NCBI GenBank assembly: GCA_964019165.1
Contig: OZ025267.1
Coordinates: 8,936,889 to 9,000,888, forward strand
Length of the DNA stretch: 64,000 nucleotides
Source: Mastigias papua
Taxonomy: Eukaryota > Cnidaria > Scyphozoa > Rhizostomeae > Mastigiidae
Direction: 5' to 3'
Shown: positions 19,753-35,700 of the stretch, in pieces
Layout: each line of letters begins with the position of its first letter
Position numbering within the stretch: the stretch's first letter is position 1
The notes under the pieces: model-generated
What the model was told of the DNA's origin: nothing
Seen by the model: only the letters and a program-made list of their open reading frames with translations
The model's database searches: none
Translations under genes and position numbers: made by a program

Positions 19753-20241
19753 ATGTAACAGGTAACAGATAGAAATATACAAATATCATCCTAATGTATT
19801 ATGAAGTTTAATCTCACTCTGCATATAATATACACAGGCGCGTAATTAGCAATTTTTTAGGAGAGGGTTCTAATCAACAAAACAGGCACACTAAACAGTT
19901 TCTGCAGAGAATATATCTCGAAATCATATTTTTCAGAGGTAGACACAAAAGAAAGCGTGCGGGAAGTTTCAGGACTTCGTTACTTCCATGTGTAATATAG
20001 ATTATCAGCAGGTTTACGTAGCAAAAATACAATAAACAGTTTTGAAATTCTCGAAGTAAAAGGGTACTTTTACCTGTTTGAGGAAAAGGGAAGGGGTCTA
20101 GACACCCAGGACCCAGCCTGAGGTTGTGCGCCTGATATAAATATACAAATAAATATGTACAAACTTCATACAAAGTTCTAGCTGAAGATTCCACTTGAAT
20201 GGATGAAACCGGTTCTGACAAATGAACACTAATTTTTCTTG

Positions 20242-20243
<2 letters not shown>

Positions 20244-20303
<60 letters not shown>
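20244..20303. repeat. (AT)n microsatellite
   Basis: About 60 nt of alternating AT, about 430 nt past the 3' end of the ABCE1 coding sequence. Confidence 0.95.
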
Positions 20304-20306
<3 letters not shown>

Positions 20307-20730
20307 TATTTAGCTATTATTTGTTTCTGATAGGCAAACAAATTTCAAATGATAAACTTTGGAGACAAAAGTAAAGGTTTCAAAATAAGGCTTTCCTTTT
20401 TCCTAATCAACAGCATCACTTCTTTCAGGAATCGTTTAAAGGAGGAAGAAAGCCGGATTTCTAACGTCAACCAAGAAACACGTAATGTGGAATAGAGCGG
20501 TACGCGACAACTAGCATCTGTCTACAAGGATCACATGGTATCTAAGCGAGATAAATAATAAAGGGAATGTAACAGTAGTTTGCTAGCCCAGCCGTGCTAG
20601 ACGCTTAGAGGGTGTATAGCCTTAAAGTTTCACACAGAAAAAGACAAAAACAATACCAACGTATTCATTACATGAGACATGTAATAAAATCTGATCTGGC
20701 TGAAGTAATCCCAGTGATAACAAAGATTTC

Positions 20731-23700
20731 CTATCCTTCTGTGTCCATGAAGAAATAATGTCCACTTCGCTTTTGCTCAGAATCCTTTAACGCAATAGAA
20801 GGAGTAGTGAAACCAACTTTTCCTTATGTAAATTAATGGAAATTAATGTAAAGAAATTTAAGGCTCCCGTGGCTCAGAGGATATAATACGTTCTCTACTG
20901 ACTGCCCCTCAGTATGGCAGTATTATATTGCTGTGAACTAAAATGAATTTATTCAGTCAGAGACATAAAAATAGGTCCTCCTAATAATAATCCGAGTAAC
21001 TTTCCGCTATTTTATATAAGAAACAAGCTTTCTGCTTTCAGCCAAGATGTTTCTTAATACTATGAAATGTTTCATAAATTTTTCTTAAAAGTCATGAAAT
21101 TTCCGCGGACGACGAGGTGACTGTGAGATGAAAAATGGATTTGTAGTTGGAAACATCTGAGAGACGGATATTGTCTATTTTTGTTTTCCAGTTTGACAAA
21201 AAAATCATCTGGCAAAATCAGCGTTTTCAATGCACTGCTGAAGCTCAGTTTCATAAATTTCTCCTAATTTTCGCCTGAAGTTTCTCATATATTTGTTTCT
21301 TATTAAACAAAACATGTTTCATCAAAGACTTGCCGGAAATGTTAGTAGAGAAATATGGCATTGTGTTAAAAAACTGAGCTTGCTTTACATATCACTTTGC
21401 GGAAAGTTAGAACAAATAGCAGTGAAAACTAGAAAACTATGAGAAATTCTTTTCGCATTTGTCATATCTCCTTACAGACTACAATTCAAATTAAGCCGAT
21501 TCAAAAAAGGCCGAAAATTACACCGGGCGTATTTTCCTCATTACACCGTAAATAATCTTCTATGATTTCTCTCATAGGTGCTAGAACAATGAAGGAAGCG
21601 CTAACACGACTGAAGGGGATTTCCTCTATTCTGACAGACTCTATTTCGCTGCTAAACATTTCCAGCTTCTAGCATTTCATATTTGTGTCGGTGTAGTCTT
21701 TGCTTTGATTTAAATTTTCCGGGTTTTAGTGATGTTCCATACTGCAACTCACTATAAGACTTCTTATGGAATCACTCAGACCAGAAATTGATACACTGTC
21801 AAAAAATATGCTCAATTAGAAATGAAAAGATAGCATTCTGATAATGAAGATAATTACCTTGACTGAGTTTAGCTTGTTTATTCTGGGCCTGAAGTTTGTA
21901 GGATCTCGTCTGAATGTAATTTCAAGTGATTGCAAAAACTTATTCATTCCGGTAAGTAGTGACTGTGGGCTATAAATAAAATGAAAAATAGAGAGAAGCC
22001 TTGTAACCAACATTATCTTAAATTAAAACTGAGAGCAGCAAGCAGTTATAAGTTGACAAAACACTTGTCCAAAAACAAATATCCTTGCAATGCAATGCTC
22101 AAAGGCACCTGAATATAATCCATATTTACTCTACACAGAAACTAGATTTCAGGATAATATTATATAAGAGCAATTTAATTCTTCACAGTCATTACAAATG
22201 CTTGCCTAAAGAATGGAGAAAAGCAGATAAAAACCTGGGCATCCACACTCTGAAATCGACTTCATCTTACACAAGAAAGGTGTTAATGAATTCCAGACGC
22301 AAAAATCTCAACTAAAACAGACATCTCTGGCATAACATTTCTTATCTTTAAAGGCACGTTCTTGTACTTGTATCAGCAGAGGGACTCAAATCACAGGGAT
22401 TATAACATATTGGATAAAGTTCTCATGAACAATAACAATAAACAATATGGCTTTGAAACAAATCGGAAGAAAATGGGTCGCAATGCAGGCCACCCTGAGC
22501 ATCAGTTAGGACAAGCATATGATAATACAAGTATGCAAGTCACTGATTATCTATCTATGGAAAAATTGAATCTTAAATGAAGGGGACGTATATGAATGAA
22601 AACACGATAAAATCTGCACTGGGTTCACTTACGAGTTTGCAATCGTAGAAATTGATGGCTCCCCTTCAAAAACAACAACACGATCTGCTAGATAAGTAGC
22701 CATTATGAAATCGTGCTCAACAACGAATGCTGTTTTCTTTGCATGTAAAATAAACCTGAAAAAGTATTTGAGTCAGAAAAAATCCAATAAACATCATATA
22801 GAAATTCAATAGATAAAAATTGAATACTCCGGTTGTTCTACAACCATTTCAGCACTGACAGCATGATTGAATGTAGGTACCTTAAGTTAAATCCATCATC
22901 GTAATCCATACGCAACAACAAAATATACATTTAACTGAGTTATTTCAATTGATCACCAAACATGCTAGGCAGTTGAAAATAATATTTTTCAAACTTCAGA
23001 CAACATGCCAATGACAAACGTACGACTGGAAACGCCCAAATTTTCAGGGAGCCTGCAGTTGGGTTCCTGTTTTGCGAATACGACAGAGGATCATACATAC
23101 ATGGGTTGCCAGGTAAGGGGGATGGGGTATGGTCAATGCTCCATACTATACGACGAGGGGAGCGAAGGGTTTCCTCTTGTCCACGTAGTTAATTCTTTTA
23201 TTACAATTTCTCCAAACTAACTCTAAAACTAGTGTCGTGATATTCTAGAAGGGCGTTTCCTAGTAGTCGCTATGAATAACTGTTAGCAACTGTCACGCTG
23301 AAATGATAAAAGCATAGGCAAATAAGTGCATTACTTCAATTATCAACAACAGAAAATTGACTATGGTGCGCTCGATTTGGTTCCTAACAACTGAAAAATC
23401 AGCTAGGCTTCTATGCACTTACAGTATTCACGCAAATACGGAGGTGGGGATCAGATTTCGAGACCATTCATCACTAGATAATGGAAAGGTCCTGCTTGTC
23501 TAGACGATGTTGCTCGATCAGGGGGAGGGAAAGGTTCAAAATAGTTCAAATATTGACAACTTCATATAGGTATGATTCCTAAATTGATATTTTAAACATG
23601 TCAGGCTTGATCTAATCTTTCCTTCGCTAGCAGAAAACATAACCCATATACATAATTGCCATGGTGAATATTTTTCATAGAATGTGACTCTGACAATCAT

Positions 23701-26700
23701 TCCTCTAAGTTAATTCCTATACCCACATTAATGAAATTGGTTAAAAGTGAAGAAAAAGCTCCTAAAGTGCTTATAGAGAGGTCTAAAAATCTAACTTTAT
23801 GGCATTGATGCTGTAGTGTCATGGTCAGATGGAGATGGTTCCTATCTTTAGAAGTTACATTATTATCGACATTAGTATGCAACCAATAGTAAATTCAAGA
23901 ATATATAGACACACTGTACGGAAATTAACGAAGAAATACCGCTATCTCTGGTTATTACAAAAAGACTTACAAAGCTTGGAATATCAGAGAACAATAATTT
24001 TCTTTTTGATAGCTTGAAAGGTGCCGAAAATAAACTAAAGCAGAGAGTCATGACGAAAAGTATAACCAAGGCAACTAAGATCAGTTTTCTATCCGGCAAA
24101 AACATGAAAGAGAGGTAAAACCCCTATCAGAGGTGGCAGAAAGGCTCCATCTTGAGAAATTTTGCTGATGGGAAGTGTACTATTGATGTATCTAACCGAA
24201 AGTTGAAATTTTTGGCAAAGTCGACCGAACAGAAAACCAGATAGATTCAAGTCTCTGCAACGGATTTGATATGACAGCAGAGTGGAAACAGCCTTGATAA
24301 ATTAACTGATATTATTGATAATGATCACAAAATCAATACTTATAAGTATAACAAATTTTCTGCAAATTTCCATGTTCCACACATGTGAATTCCATCTTGA
24401 AAATATTCGATTTACACAAGAAGCGAACAGTTTTCTTATCATTAAACTAAGCCATGTGAGACTTCCACGCAGTCTACGGCTGCGATCCAAGAAACTTCTG
24501 AAGAATTAATAGCTAACGTTTGAAATTCTTATTGGGCAATATCCATTGAAACTGCAATGAGTTGTCCATAAAAATGTTCATATAGCAATACTGCGGTAGC
24601 AATATGGATACAAGAAATTATAGTGATTGAATACATTTGTAAAAAATAAAGTTATTTCCCGAGAGAAGTCATCCTAAAAAGAAGTTGGCAAATTAACCAT
24701 ATGCTCAAACATCTCTGAAGAGTATCTTAAGCTACAATAATTCGAATACAGCAAAGTCTGCTTTACACCTTTAGCTATAGTGGGGACCACAATTAAAGGT
24801 TTATGGGTGTAAAACGTACCTAAAAACTTAGCCGGTTTATGGGAGACACAGCACTCTAAACGATAGTATTCGCTAAAACATTCCACAAACCAAAATTATT
24901 TTACTATAACTCCTACAGCTACAAAGGAGTCTCTATACCTAAACAAATGAATTTCATAATGAAGTGGATACTATCTCACCTTTTGATGACTTTTGCAGCA
25001 TGGAGACGCTGCTCTGAATCTAAGTAAGCAGATGGTTCATCGATAAGGTAAATATCAGCTGGCTATAACAAATGCAAGACAATACTTGAAGATGAATATT
25101 AAAAGGAAATACCCAGACCTTCAAATCAGACGAAATTTATTGTGATTATGATGACATACCATATAGAAGAAAAACAAACAAATCCTAATACCTTTCCAAG
25201 ACAAAGTGTTAAAGCAACTCTCTGCAGCTCACCACCAGAAAGATTCTGCACCTGTTATTGAAACAAGGCATAAAATAACCACATACACATGAAAATTTGT
25301 AAAAATATAATATTAATCGTATGAAAAGCAGCAATAAAGCCAATTTCGGTATATAGTCAGTGGCTATCAATACGTTTGAACGAATTTGCTTCAAATCCAA
25401 AATACAAATAACGATACAAAAATCGCATTTCTTATCATCTATCAGAAGCAGATAGTCAAGTAGGATAACCAAGAATGCAAATAAAAAAGAGCCAATAGTC
25501 AAAACAAAACAAACTATAGGTAATACAACACGTTGAAAGGAAGAAGGCTGAAAATCAAGAAAAAGCTGGAAATTTTCGGGGCTCTATCAATGAATATAGA
25601 GAGTGTGGAGAGAAAAAGGGTGTTCAAAACGATGATGAGAACACCATAGATAGCACACAAAACTAAAAAAGAACTTGAAATATTAGAATTATAAAAACAG
25701 GCATAATATCAGAAGCAAAGAAAGAATTTCCATGCTGTGGAAAGTTAATGGAAAGTATATTAAATGGCAAGGATGAGGAAGATAGAGTTAGCATATGGAT
25801 GAGTAATACAACAGGCTGGACAAGAAAATATTGATACATGATAGCAGACGTGTCTTAGCAGACAAGGTTCTTGTGGGTGAAAGCTACGTGCTATTTTCAT
25901 TCAAGATGTCATCATTGATTGTGTCTACAAAGGCTTACTTCTTGGTCGAAAATGTTTTCGATCTGTAGGGGTTTGATGACGTCGGCAATGAACTGCGGAT
26001 GAACATAAGAATCTCTGATTTTGGAATGCAACAACATTCGCACTGTTCCTTGGCTCTTTGGGCTGATCTTCTGAGGTTTATAGCTCACATTCAATTGAGG
26101 GACAGCGACTGGAATGGAAATGATATGCTAGTAGGACAAAAATACCAACTATTGAGGGCCTAATGTTGTCCTAATATATCATATTGTTTGATTTGCAATA
26201 CATAATTCATCTGAAAGCCATTAAAGTGAACGTCAATTCAATTTGACTAGTCCCATTTATTGTAATTTAAAGTGTGGTTTCCAATGGGAGATACAATTCC
26301 TTAAAACAGATAGTAAATCTATCGATACAATAAACTGAGCACCCAAAAACTTACAACCATTTAAAAGTGATTTGAATGCAATATCATCAAAGCTACCAGT
26401 GGCAACTGGAACTTACTTTCACTGTCCGGAGCTAAAATACCAGCCAGCATACGAATGAAAGTCGTTTTTCCAGTTCCTTTAATGAGTAAGTTAAACAAGA
26501 AGGTAAAGATACAGACAATGCAATAATCAATATAGATATAATCAAAAATGAAAACAAATGATGTCTAACTTTAAGGTCCAAGAATTTGTTTTCAGATTAA
26601 GGTATCACAATAAAATCAGGACACGATAAATCCTAATTTCAATGATGAATCTAGCAAGCGTTAGCTGTAAATTATCTATTCATGAGTGCTTTTTCATACC

Positions 26701-29700
26701 ATTTTCTCCAAGAAGAACAATAATTTCAGAGTCTGTAAATCCCCCTTCCTCTACTGTTAGCGTGAAGCTTTCTGTAAAGCAAACAAATATCTTTACAGTG
26801 AGCTTGAGAATATAATAGATTGTCACTAAAATGAATGCAGTGTGTCTGTAGAAAATTTAAGGTATACAGAAAGCTATGCTATGATGAAATTTTTCAACAA
26901 ACGTGAACAAGCGAAATATGCACAAAATTTTCGGTTCTTTAACAATTACTCGACATTAGAAGTTGTAAAAGACGTCTAAAAATAAAACCAAATTGTAAAT
27001 CAGAAGCAAAGTACAAGATAAGTTTTTCAGGACAGGAGACAAGGCAATTGTCAGTAAAATAAACAAAGTGATTACTTAGGATCTTTGTCATATTCGGGTA
27101 TTTGTATCTTCGCATACGTTTCATTTCTTCCTCCTGGAAAAGAGCAATAAATCTCAAATGAAACCAACAATGAACAAAAGTCTTACCTGTAATCAAATAA
27201 GGTGGCACATGTGGCAAAAGTATGCTGTATGTAAAGCATGAGGCTGTGTCGATGCTATGGCTATCAAATGGTTTCTGAACAGTTAACCAACATCTTGCAC
27301 AAATAACTTAAACACTCTCATTATCATTACCACTACTGGGAAGTCAAATAAAGATAATGCCTTTAAATACCGAGGCTTAATTGGAATGTAGTTCCCTATA
27401 TCAAAAAAGATGAAACGAAAGCAACTTGTAGTATTATTGGATTTTCTGACTAAGCGGTCTACAAAGTGCTGTATCATCTGGACTGAAGTTCTTTCAAGAA
27501 CAATCTTAAGCTATTTCAACTACATGTATTCATCCAAAATGCCGATATAAGAAATGGCAGAGGTAAACAAATAGTAATGGCAAAAAGGTGAAACGAACCT
27601 CAGCTGTTTCAGAGACTTTGAAGGTAAGTGCTGATTCTCTGAATCTCAGATTTTCGGTTGGAACGAATCCGTCCAAAAATATATTTATACCTAAGAAGGA
27701 ATTGCAAATAAGCTTAAAGGAAGAAAAATAGGAAAACTCTTTTAACATACAGTTAAAGAGCTACTATTCTAATCCTACGAAAATACATGTGATCAAATAA
27801 AGAACTTCTGAATTGAAAACGATGAAGTTAAATGTCATGTAAAACATACAAAGACAAATCTAACAAAAAGTCCTAATGAATGAAAGAAATAAAGAAAAAG
27901 GTAATTGAATAAAAATATAGAGTACAAATCAATGAATAAACAAGAAGCTGATCAAAATTAGACAAAATGAGGCACAATCAACGAATACACAAAATATCCA
28001 TCAAAAAAGCAGCATGAATGAACCAATCTGCTTTTGATGCTGTGTAGACAAATTAAATTGAAAAATGATAGAATTCGGTGATTAAATGGTAAAGAAATCT
28101 CACTAAAGATTACTGCTATGAACAGATCCGTAAACATTAAAACAGAAAAAATGATACTAATTAAATAATAATAATCAAGTACCTATTTCCGCTGAACCAA
28201 AGCTCGATTTCAAAGAAAAGTAGAGCATAAGGCTATCAATGGATGAAGACATACCTTCTCTTACTGAGAATGGCATAGTGACAACTCCATAGACTCCTGG
28301 TGTGCCATATAAACAACATATGAAGTCCGATAAATAATCCAACACACTTAAATCATGTTCAACAACAATGATGTACCTGAGTAAGAGAAGCATGAAAAAA
28401 TACAATAATACACATGAGAAGTCATTTGCGCACGTTCACTTCCTCCATATTTATCAAAATACTAATCACGTTTCCAGTAACATAATAGATCGTGAATAAT
28501 ATTACTTTTAACAGCAAACAGCACAATGCTGGCACTAGTGTGAGTTAGGACTACATTCTTCGTAAGAATAATAGCTGGTGCAACAATATGTACTCACTTA
28601 TCCGAACTGATGAGGCTTCTAATTGCTAGAGCAGCCTTCAATCTTTGTTTCACATCCAAATAACTTGAAGGTTCATCAAACATATAACTACAAGAAGGAA
28701 ACAATACAATCAATATCAAATGAGAGTGACATTCTATCCATCTTGCACGCTGCTGGGTAAAGAAAGTCATAGTGCCAACTGCAATCATTTTAATGCTAGT
28801 TGGTCACCGAAATATTTTTAACCTTTCTTAAGAACAGAGATGTATAGCTATTTATCAACAGATGGCCTTTGATAATTAAAAACGTAAGTTGTTAATAGCT
28901 TCAATGCCAAGGAGTATATGTAATCATTCTAGAAGAACACCACAAAAGTATCAGACAAGTGGCCAACAATTTGAGGTGAAGCACTATGGTTTTATTATGA
29001 CAAATCAAACAGATCTGTTGGAGATTCATAAATCGTTCCAGGCGTTCTTGATCAGAGAGGTACTCAAAACACTAATGAATGATTCCTGTTAATATATCAC
29101 TCGTGATATTCCACAAAATACCATTGGGCAGTTCCATGTGAAGCTTTGTAAGAATAACAAAGTCCATTGTTTTCAAAGTATAGAAGTGTACTTCTGCGGC
29201 CTAAAACTAGCTAAAATATCATATGACACTACCAGTAGCTCTACCCATAACGTTACAATAGCTCTTGCACATGAAACTAATACGAAGAAACAATAAGGAA
29301 GTGATGGTGCCAGTGAAAGTACATAATGCAACCACGTAGGACAGTCTTTGGAGGTATAACACGATGTGTTCCAGTGTGTTCTAATAATACTGCATCGAAT
29401 CTAAAATTTGCATTTCATGGCATTTCGAATCTTTCTCACTCTAGTCTAAGTAGAAACATAAAAAATAACTACACATCAGCGTGTTGAATGCACACAACTG
29501 CACACGCAAAGCGTTGAAGCTCTCCTCCAGACAATTCATCCACATTTCTATCTCGAACTGTGTTCAGGTCTAGAAACAGAAACAGTTACATAATGCTTCA
29601 AAATAAATCACCCTGTAGGTTTAGAATGTAACAATATCTCCCAAAAGGCTGAAACTACAATCAAAAGTACCGAATATAAATTTTCCGGGAAAAACCAGAA

Positions 29701-32700
29701 ATCAATATAGGTGAACGACGATAAAACAGGAAAGTACTCAATCCTATTCAATCCTATCCAAGACAGTTGTCCCTAGTCGTAGAGAGTATACTGATATCAA
29801 AAAGTGCACCAAGAGAACACACGCCTTGCTTGGTTCACCTTAGTTTCATGGGTGAATTGCTAACAGAATGCATATGTCATCAAAACAGCTAATCATTAAA
29901 ATGGATGTTGACTACCACAACACAACAAGCATACAACTGAAGATAACCACAAGAAAGAAATTATCTTAAAATACCAAACAAATTGCAAACTTCTTCTTGT
30001 GAATTTCTTTCATCTTTTTTATCCAAAAGAGACTGGACACTACCCTAGAAAAACAATGGAGTCTTACAGTGACAAATAACTGAAACAATCTACCTAAAGC
30101 AGGAATTAAGTTTCTGCTGTATTACCTCACATTCAGGGTTAATACACGTTTTTAAGAAAACAATTCCCTGACTTTCCCTGACTTCTTTGGGTTAAAATGA
30201 TACTTTTTCCCTGACCCAGGGTGCAAGAAGACCTTATTTTCCCTAATCCAAATGTGAAGACATCAAACAAAATCAATAATTTTAACAGCCTTAAAAAAGT
30301 TCCAGAACAACCAAGAATGTATTGGTGTTAGACATGACACAGACTGTAAACAGAATGAAGAAAGACATTAATAAGTATGTAGGACATCAATTTTGGATGC
30401 CTAAATTAATATGCTTGGAGAAATGGAGCTTATAAGCAATAATTGCAGACAATTGTCAAAATATTTCCCTGACTTTTCCTGACATTTTAGCTATTCAGAA
30501 GCAAAGTCCCTGACTTTCCCTGGCTATTCCTAACTTTCCCTGATCTGTATAAATTTTGATACTTTTCTTCCTGACTTTCCAGATAGTATGTACCCTGCCA
30601 TATGATTTTTCTTTTCCTTTTATCTTATTGCCATATCTTCATCAGAAACTTGACTAGAGTACTCTACAGTCATCAAGCAATGACATTTTCTTAACAAAGA
30701 AGAACACACCGTTATATGGACTTAGATCAGTGCAGCATTATGGTGCTAAAACATGGAACAACATCCCAGAAAACACCAGGGAAGCAAGTTCTATCTATAG
30801 CTTAAGAAAAAACCCATAATACTCTTTTTCACCAATAATTACCAAACAAACATGCGAGATGCTCCTATGGCCGGATGGGATATCTATTCTAGTACCTGGT
30901 GGTACCTAAGTCCACATTCATTTTTTGCTAATTTCTTACAAATTTATTAAAAAATGTATTTATGGTTTTAAATTTGAGCTATTATTAGGGACCATGCATA
31001 TATGACAGGGGAAGGGGGTACGACGAGTTTAAGACTATTTTGGACGTTGTTGAGGGGGGAGCGCGGGCTTTGAGAATTTAGACGTCCCTTTTCCTTTTTT
31101 ACTTTTTCTGTAAAACACCACTAAATTATGTCAGTGTACAGTAGGGGTGTACCGGATCAGCATTTTCAGAGTCTGGCAGGAACCGGATGTACCGGGTTTT
31201 TTCTTAGAATCCGGCCGGATTATCCGGCCATAACCGGATTTTTCTACAATAAAATTTTCATAATTCATCCAAGAACATATGAAGCCAAGAAAAGAAAAAG
31301 AAACTGTTTTCAACATATCTAACAGTCTTCTTTCTAGTGATGGTAATCATATGTGTTTCAGGTGTGTATTTTCAAATTGTGCTCGTTTGATTGTAAAGCT
31401 GATTGAATTGAAGAGAAACACTTATCCTGTAAGACCAGTTTCCACTTGGAACTTTTCATAATGAAAAGGCAGTCAACCCTAAATTTCTATTCAATTAGGA
31501 AGTGACATTTTCTCCTGTAAAAAAGGATTTCCGCCCACTCGGAAAATTCTACTGACTGAAAATCGGTCATAAAGAATACACCTTCTATCTCACTTAAGTA
31601 AAATAAAAGAAACTTGTTCTTAGTACTGTTATAAGAAGGAAATTGGTAGGAAAGATAGACCCATTTGTAAGGATTTTCTAGCGTAGAAAGTAACCCATTT
31701 GAGGGGCACGTCAAGTATTTTTAATAAATACCACCATCCCTGTCATTGTATTGGGAATCTTATCAGTAGCAATCTTACGCAACCTACATAAAATGTATGT
31801 TTCCTAATGCTTTGTTCTTCTGCTTTTGATTACTGTTAGAATCTTATTGTTTGTTATAGCTACACTGTCATAATTAGCTTTGACATTCTCTGCACACTGT
31901 CACAGTTCTAAATAAAATTCAAGAAAATGCGGTAGATGACCGGATTTTGAGAACAAATCCGGCCGGAACCGGATTTTTGAAAAATCGGCGATCCGGTGCC
32001 GGATTATCCGGTCTACCGGATATCCGGTGCACCCCTAGTGTACAGTATGCGTTGTGGAATTAATGGAATGAACAACGTTTCAGCCAGTCATTCATTTATT
32101 CATTAATCTATTTGCAGGGTTTTTTCTTCAATAACAACTCATTGCCATCAGTTCCTTTTCGGCAACATTGACTAAAACGTGCAATAACACGCTAAAATCG
32201 TATATAATTTAGAAATATCATATATCTTGTATATGAAGGCAGAGAAAATAGTTTATTGTAGAAAGGTTTCAATTGATGACTGACTGCAAGAATAATTTAC
32301 TAAGCTCCCCTTCGAATAAGCCATCATATCAAATAAGCCCCTAAGGGAGAGCCAAAAAATAAAACAAATCTCCGGGAAGCTAATTTGAGGACTTACGATA
32401 ACTATACTATCTTCTCTGTGAAAAATTTGATTTCTTTATTGCTTGTTCTGATTACGCCTGTGTATGGATGGGGGGGAGTAAGCCATTTAGATGTCATAAG
32501 GGGGGTTACTGAGTTAAGACTATCCCCGACAAGGGGAGAGGGGGGTAAAAAATTGCTAAATTTTTTAGACTTCATAAATGGCTCTGGATTCTAAAGAAGC
32601 ACAGTGACAAACTTCACCTTGTAACATCATGCATCATAGGCCACCAGGAGAGGGGGGAAGAGGCAGACCCAGAATATCATGATTGCAAAACATCAAAAGC

Positions 32701-35700
32701 CACACTGGATTATTTGCAAGAGGCAGTGAGAGCAGCTCATGAAAAAGTAGGATGGAGAACTGAGGGTTCAACAGTTTCCTTATGGTCTTATCAGACTATG
32801 ATATAGATAGATTGATCAACATAACTGTGATTGGACTTACATGAACAGCTTTAGGAATCTGGTCAACATACTGTGGTTTAATTATGGCCTAGAAATAACA
32901 AATAAATCAGCTAATTACAAAAACATCTAAAGTAGATGGAAAACAATTAGAGACACAAATTAAGCAAACATACTACACTTGGACAAAAAATTGAATCCTT
33001 TCCAAGTAAACTTAACTTACATACAACAGCTGGGTATTTATTAATGGATCCAACCAACTTCAGTGACATTCATCAAGAATGTTATCACCAACAGGCTCAA
33101 TGTAACAGGGGACTAGTATCAATAAATGCATAATTTATATATGGGTCATTCCATATCAATGAGGGACAAAATTTGAAGAAATGTAACCCACTATCTCAGA
33201 TTTAGCTGACTTTTACATGAAAGATAGATTACTAACAAACAAACAAACTTTGAAAATTTCAGCTTCATACCTGTGTTTCTTCTAAAAATAGAGCAGGTTC
33301 AATTTGACCCACCCTTCAAAATCTGCCATTTTGAATTAGTTCATTGATTTGATACTTAAAATTTTACATAAATGCCAATATTTGCAAGAAAGTAGCACAT
33401 GGTACATATTTATGACATGTAAACGATTGAGTTTGTAAGATTTGGCACACATGACAAAAAGTCCTCTCTGTTGCTATGATAACAATTATTCCCACTGTAA
33501 CCCTAAATACAACAGTTTTGGCGTAGGATACAATTGCTTTGAAGTTATATCTTGCAAGTTTGATCTTTGCTTACTCAGAATACAAATTTTCATTGAAAAA
33601 TTTTTCTCATGGACAGTAAATTTTTGTGTCAAACTGAAGAACTAATTTGACATGGCAGATTTTGAAAAATCTGTCAAAAATGGGTCAAATTCAAACTGCT
33701 CTATTTTTAGAAGAAACTCCGATATGAAGCTGAAAAAGTGACTGTTTGTTTATCTGTCAGCTATCTATCTTTCATGTAAAAACCAACTAAATCTCAGATG
33801 ATAGGTTACATGGCTGTCCCTCAATGAAATGGAATGACTCCTACACAAAACTAGCATACAGTAATAATTCTGATAATGGGCCCTGGGAAGAGTCTGAAAC
33901 ATTTAAGTCAGAACCAGATTATCTAATGTTGCAAATGGATGTGTCATAACTAATTAAAATTCATTAGCAGCATCAGCACTTTCTGTTGTCATCTTGGTTT
34001 TAAAGTTCATCAAATCATAACTGTTTGGAAAAATTCAAAAGATTTGCCAAATTCATTCTAGAGGATAGGAAATTCCACACAGACTGAAGGGAGGAAGGCT
34101 ACTTCAGTAACAGATGTATATCAAATTGACTACGGGTGGTGATAAAATTGGTTAAACAACAGCAAAAATACATATACTTACAAATGAATTAGTAAAAAGC
34201 AAAACTCAACGAAACCTCTTATCTCCAATACTAGTCACAGTCATGACATAATAGTACTTATTAACAAAACCAGAAAATTAAAAAAATTCTATAGCATTTA
34301 GCAAATGAAGTCATAAAATATCTTCCTTACTTTTAGATCATCTTCCAGCACCTTAGTGAAGTAATTTTGCAACTCAGATCCCCTGAAATATTGCAGAATC
34401 TCAGACCAGTCTGGTTGATCCTGAAAAGAAAACAGAGATTCTAATAAAAATAATAAAATTACACATAAAACACTATTTACCAGATTACAAATCTTCTCTT
34501 GTAACAAACAGTGTTTTTCATGTAATTTCTAACTGGATGGGGTGGGCTCCTGTAAACTCTTGTTATTTTAGCATATATTAAGTAAGTAATATTTTTTTCA
34601 AAAAACTTTGTCATAGAGAACAAAACTTGATTATCACAATATGAAAGTTTCAAACAAAATATGACCTTTTCAATTTCCAAACAAGTTCTACACTATGTAA
34701 CTCCACATGGAGAAAAATCATCATTTTAACAAAGAAAAAACCCAAACTAGTGTATCCTCATTTATCCAAATGGTTTGGACCTAAGGTTTCAGTAAACTAT
34801 TTGGAAAAAAGAAAGATTGGGGTAATCAAGGATGGTGGCTTTCCTCTGGAGAAAGGGATTTGTCCATAAGGAAAATTATGTAACGAAGCATTTCCAATAG
34901 CATATGCTTTTCAACACTAGCACACTTGATGGTTCTAAGAAAAATACACATATCCAGATGGGGCAATTTTGACAAGCAGGGAGTTTTGATCACCTTTTAT
35001 CTCACTCAAAGGCCTGTCAAGTCCTAAGTGTTTAAAATAAACTAGTGCTAACAACATTTGTAAATGCCAAATATTTCGCTGTAAAGGAGCTTCTGATAAG
35101 CAAGGTTCGGAGAAACATGGTTGCACTCTCTACTGACCAGAATCAGTGGAGCCTCCAATAAATTGTAAGTGAATACAAAAATTTGGCATAATGAGGTCAA
35201 GATGCACTGTAAGCACTCCAATCTGATCATGGGATATAATTTCATCAAGACAAAAACTAGTTGACAAAAAGTACCAAGCTTACCTTAAACCCTCCTAGAT
35301 TAGGTTTTAATTTCCCAGCCAGAATCTTCAGTGCAGTTGATTTTCCTATTCCATTGGTGCCAACTAGACCAAGAACTTCACCAGGTCTTGGAGTTGGAAG
35401 TCTATAGATGAAACAGTATTTCCGATTCATATGAAGTGCAACGTAAACCTAAACTTAAGTGCATTCTATGAGAATTTTTTCTAATAACTGATATTGCATA
35501 TCATTTTCAAATGTCACTTATTCCTGAAGGGTTTGTACAAGATTTTTAGAGTTTATTTACATTTATTGTTTCTACTAGAGCAAAACTATCACTGATATCT
35601 GTTATATCAATACTTGATGTCTATAATATCATTGTGGTATATAAGTATGCAGTGTTTTTTTATCACTTAAGTGTATTAAAAAATCCCAGTCAGTGTGATA

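Noticed and set aside
20866..20940. tRNA-like sequence GGCTCCCGTGGCTCAGAGG
   Set aside because: It has an A-box-like motif, but I see no B box, anticodon stem or acceptor pairing. At most a tRNA-derived scrap.
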